Positions 61,481 to 64,000 of a DNA stretch of 64,000 nt are shown piece by piece. Location of the stretch: the NCBI GenBank assembly GCA_023053545.1, contig JAKZAN010000060.1, forward strand, positions 62,001-126,000. The letters run 5' to 3'. Each line of letters opens with the position of its first letter. The stretch's first letter is position 1. Below the pieces are notes generated by a model. That model ran no database searches. It saw nothing but the letters and a program-made list of their open reading frames with translations, and was not told the origin of the DNA. The position numbers were made by a program, and so were the translations under genes. This DNA comes from Lepidurus packardi (taxonomy: Eukaryota; Arthropoda; Branchiopoda; Notostraca; Triopsidae).

Positions 61481-62426
61481 ATAAACTTTTTTAAACCGTT
61501 TTTAACTGGCTTAAACTGGTTTAAACCAGGTCTAAAAAGGTCTAAACTGGTTTAAACTAGTTCATTAACTGTTTTACACTGGTTTAACCTGGTTTATACT
61601 TGTTCAAACTGGTTTAAACTGGTCTACTCATGTCTAAACTGGTTTTATCATGTCTAAACTGGTTTAACGTAGTTTATAAACTGGTTTATACTAGTTCAAA
61701 CTGGTTTAAACCGGTTAAAACTGGCTTAATCTGGTTTAAAATGGTTAAAACTAGATTATAAACTGGTTTATACCGGTGTAAACAGGTCTAAACTGGTTTT
61801 AACTGGTATAAACTAGTTCAAACTGGTTTAAATTTTTTTAACAGGTCTAAACTGGTTTAAACTAGTTTATTAACTGTGTTACACTGGTTTAAACTTGTTT
61901 ATACTAGTTCAAACTGGTTTAAACTGGTTTACACAGGTCTAAACTGGTTTAAGCTAGTTTATAAACTGGTTTATACCGGTGTAAACAGGTCTAAACTGGT
62001 TCTAAATGGTATAAACTGGTTTACACAGGTCTAAACTGGTTTAAGCTAGTTTATAAACTGGTTTATACCGGTGTAAACAGGTCTAAACTGGTTCTAAATG
62101 GTATAAACTGGTTTACACAGGTCTAAACTGGTCTAACAGGTCTAAGCTTGTTTAAGCTAGTTTATAAATTGGTTTAAAACGTTTTTAACTGGCTTAAACT
62201 GGGTTAAACCATGCCTAAACAGGTCTAAACTGGTTTAAACTAGTTTATTAACTGTTTTACACTGGTTTACACAGGTCTAAACTTGTTTAAACTAGTTTAT
62301 AAACTAGTTTAAACTAGTTTTAACTGGCTCAAACTGGTTTCAACTGGATTAAACTGGTTTAAACTAGTTTAAACCCGTTAAAAAACTGGATTAAACCGGT
62401 TTTAACTGGATTAAACTGGTTTAAGG
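61481..62426 (+). repeat. Degenerate right edge of satellite A
   Basis: Decamers here carry many one-off changes: AACTTTTTTAAACC near 61,487, CCAGGTCTAAAAAGG near 61,528, TTCATTAAC near 61,561, GGTTTTATCATG near 61,640. The T-tract cassette is deleted at about 62,131. From about 62,265 the ordered cassettes stop. Only loose decamers such as AACTGGATTAAACTGG and AAACCCGTTAAAAAACTGG remain up to the junction. Confidence 0.8.
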
Positions 62427-62526
62427 TTCAGTCCGTAAGTAATTAATTCAGTCCGTAAGGAATTAATTCAGCCCGTAATGAATTAATTCAGTCCATAATT
62501 AATTAATTCAGTCCGTAAGGAATTAA

Positions 62527-62575
62527 TTCAGTAAGTAAGTTCAGTAAGTAAGTAATTCAATCAATCAGAAAAATT
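62527..62575 (+). repeat. Irregular stretch with GTAAGTAA repeats in satellite B
   Basis: The 20-bp phase breaks into short GTAAGTAAGTTCA and AATCAATCAG steps before AATTAATTCAG resumes. It lies about 100 bp from the satellite A junction and looks like slippage decay at the array edge. Confidence 0.7.
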
Positions 62576-62940
62576 AATTCAGTCCGTAAGGAATTAATTT
62601 AGTCCGTAAAGAATTAATTCAGTACGTAAGTAATTAATTCAGTCCGGAAGGAATTAATTCAGTACGTAGGAATTAATTCAGTCCGTACGGAATTAATTCA
62701 GTCCGTAAAGAATTAATTCAGTACGTAAGGAATTAATTCAATCCATAAGGAATTAATTCAGTCAGTAAGGAATTAATTCAGTTCGTAAGGAATTCATTCA
62801 TTACGTAAGGAATTATTTCAGCCGTAAGGAATTAATTCAGTCCGTAAGGAATTACATCAGGCCGTATGGAATTAATTCAGTCCGTAAGGAATTAATTCAG
62901 TCCGTAATGAATTAATTCAGTCCGTAAGGAATTATTTCAG

Positions 62941-63620
62941 TCCGTATTGATTTAATTAAGTCGGTAATGGATTAATTAAGTCTGTAATGAATTAATTCAC
63001 TCCGTAAGAAATTAATTCAGTCCGTAAGGAATTAATTCAGTCCGTAAGGAATTAATTCAGCCCGTAATGAATTAATTCAGTCCGTAATTAATTAATTCAA
63101 TCCGTAAGGAATTAAATCAGTCCGTAAGGAATTAATTCAGTCCGTACGGAATTAATTCAGTCCGTAAAGAATTAATTCAGTACGAAGGAATTAATTCAGT
63201 CCATAAGGAATTAAAGCAGGACGTAAGGAATTAATTAAGTCCGTAAGAAATTAATTCAGTCCGTAAGGAATTAATTCAGTAAATAATGAATTCAATCCTA
63301 AAGAATTAATTCAGACCGTAAGGAATTAATTCAGTCCGTAAGGAATTAATTCAGTCGGTAAGGAATTAGTTACGTCCGTATGGAATTAATTCAGTCCTTA
63401 AGGAATTAATTCAGTACGTAAGGAATTAATTCAGTCCGTAATGAATTAAATAAGTCCGTAATGGAGTAATTAAGTCTGTAATGAATTATTTCAGTCCGTA
63501 AGAAATTAATTCAGTCCGTAAGGAATTAGTTCAGTACGTATTGAATTAATTCAGCCCGTAATGAATTAATTCAGTCCGTAATTAATTAATTCAGTCCGTA
63601 AGAAATTAATTCAGTCCGTA
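62941..63620 (+). repeat. 494-bp spaced sub-repeat in satellite B
   Basis: An ordered set of variant units (TAATGGATTAATTAAGTCTG, then GTAAGAAATT, then AGCCCGTAATG, then CCGTAATTAATTAATTCA) starting at 62,941 recurs from 63,435. TCTGTAATGA is at 62,981 and 63,475, and GCCCG at 63,060 and 63,554. Confidence 0.75.
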
Positions 63621-64000
63621 CGGAATTAATTAAGTCCGTATGGAATTAATTCAGTCCGTAAGGAATTAATTCAGTCCGTAAGGAATTAATTCAGTCCGTA
63701 AGGAATTAATTCAGTCCGTAAGGAATTAATTCAGTCCAAAAGGAATTAATTCATTCCGTAAGGAATTAATTCAGTCCGTAAGGAATTACATCAGGCCGTA
63801 ATGAACTAATTCAGTCTGTAAGGAATTAAATCAGGCCGTAAGGAATTAATTCAGTCCGTAAGGAATTAATTTAGTCCGTAAAGAATTAATTCAGTACGAA
63901 AGTAATTAATTCAGTCCGGAAGGAATTAACTAAGTACGTAGGAATTAATTCAGTCCGTACGGAATTAATTCAATCCGTACGGAATTAATTCAGTCCGTAA

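Larger units (their letters stand above)
1..62426 (+). repeat. Satellite A: decamer array with higher-order structure
   Basis: About 62.4 kb made of a 10-bp unit with consensus TTTAAACTGG, roughly 6,000 units, all head-to-tail in one orientation and running off the left end of the window. Recurrent variants replace single decamers at fixed places: ATACCGGTGT, AAACAGGTCT, AAACTAGTTC, AAACCAGGCC, T7-T8 tracts and 12-mers such as AAGCTAGTTCAT. Their order repeats over 0.6-4.8 kb, so this is a higher-order satellite. TAA occurs in each decamer on both strands, so every frame is closed about every 30 bp and no coding region can be supported. No transposon, RNA gene or unique sequence interrupts it. 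The family is not one I recognise by name. Eukaryotic heterochromatin is inferred from size and structure. Confidence 0.97.
62427..64000 (+). repeat. Satellite B: 20-bp tandem array
   Basis: About 78 head-to-tail copies of a 20-bp unit, consensus GAATTAATTCAGTCCGTAAG, continuing beyond the window. The first half is the perfect palindrome GAATTAATTC. Most units are exactly 20 bp; 19-bp units occur near 62,662 and 63,179, and irregular stretches near 62,527-62,575 and 63,270-63,300. Variants (TACGTAAGG, GCCCGTAATG, CCGTACGG, ACATCAGGCCG) recur in order. No open frame of useful length and no gene. It is unrelated to satellite A in unit length and sequence. Confidence 0.95.

Noticed and set aside
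1..62426. CRISPR array
   Set aside because: Repeats abut without unique spacers, the unit is 10 bp, and no cas genes are present.
1..62426. Promoters or TATA boxes suggested by TTTATAAAC and TATAAACT
   Set aside because: They occur many times per kilobase as part of the repeat, with no downstream gene, so they carry no evidence of promoter function.
62360..62430. Transposon or target-site duplication at the satellite A/B boundary
   Set aside because: No terminal inverted repeats, flanking direct repeat, poly-A tail or coding remnant; the decamers simply degrade and satellite B begins.
1..64000. Telomere or telomere-proximal simple repeats
   Set aside because: No run of TTAGGG, TTAGG, TTTAGGG, TTGGGG or similar on either strand; neither unit has the G-rich strand bias of a telomere.
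1..64000. tRNA, rRNA or other RNA genes
   Set aside because: No cloverleaf, box A/B pair or rRNA-like sequence. GGTTCAAA- and GGTTCGAA-like strings inside cassettes recall the T-arm motif but have no partner stems around them.

Overview
The window holds no genes that I can support. It is satellite DNA from end to end: two unrelated tandem-repeat families that meet at about 62,427. Nothing looks like a bacterial, archaeal or phage genome. An uninterrupted 62-kb AT-rich array with higher-order structure points to eukaryotic heterochromatin (pericentromeric, subtelomeric, or a repeat-rich sex or B chromosome). The species cannot be named from the sequence; no telomere repeat, transposon or host gene gives a taxonomic anchor.

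Satellite A (1 to about 62,426) is built from a 10-bp unit, consensus TTTAAACTGG, all in one orientation. Both strands carry TAA stops in every frame about every 30 bp. Decamers carry fixed variants (ACCGGT, ACTAGT, CAGGTCT, CAGGCCT, runs of 7-8 T, TACTCATGTC, GCGAGTTCAT) that are ordered into cassettes, including a 52-bp module of four decamers plus one 12-mer. The cassettes form a mosaic of higher-order repeats (HORs), not one clean HOR. Offsets between copies sharing private variants include 659, 691, 783, 1,377, 1,461, 1,546, 1,576, 1,741, 1,895, 1,913, 2,013, 2,157, 4,757 and 13,293 bp.

Layout: 1-7.4 kb carries 1,741-, 1,913- and 783-bp repeats. 7.4-13.3 kb has a 2,157-bp pair. 13.3-17.3 kb is a dispersed copy of the first 4 kb. 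17.3-24.6 kb is rearranged, with chimeric junctions and a 691-bp pair. 24.6-36.4 kb holds the TACTCATG-rich domain and recent 659- and 1,576-bp tandem duplications. 36.4-43.1 kb has 1,461- and 1,546-bp repeats. 43.1-52.6 kb is a 4.76-kb segment duplicated in tandem. 52.2-59.2 kb has 1,895- and 1,377-bp repeats. 59.2-62.4 kb is the increasingly degenerate edge.

Satellite B (about 62,427 to 64,000, running off the window) is a 20-bp unit, consensus GAATTAATTCAGTCCGTAAG, in about 78 copies. It has its own variant order, recurring at 494 and 1,272 bp.

The history shown is repeated unequal exchange: several junctions can be placed to within a few tens of bases by the variant that changes across them. 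The most suggestive functional property is that satellite A alternates TTTAAA/TATAAA with CTGG every 10 bp, with 12-bp units that bring the mean close to the DNA helical repeat. That is the pattern of strongly nucleosome-positioning DNA. This and the protein-binding motifs are inferences. All offsets were read by eye, and boundaries are given only to the precision the shared sequence allows.
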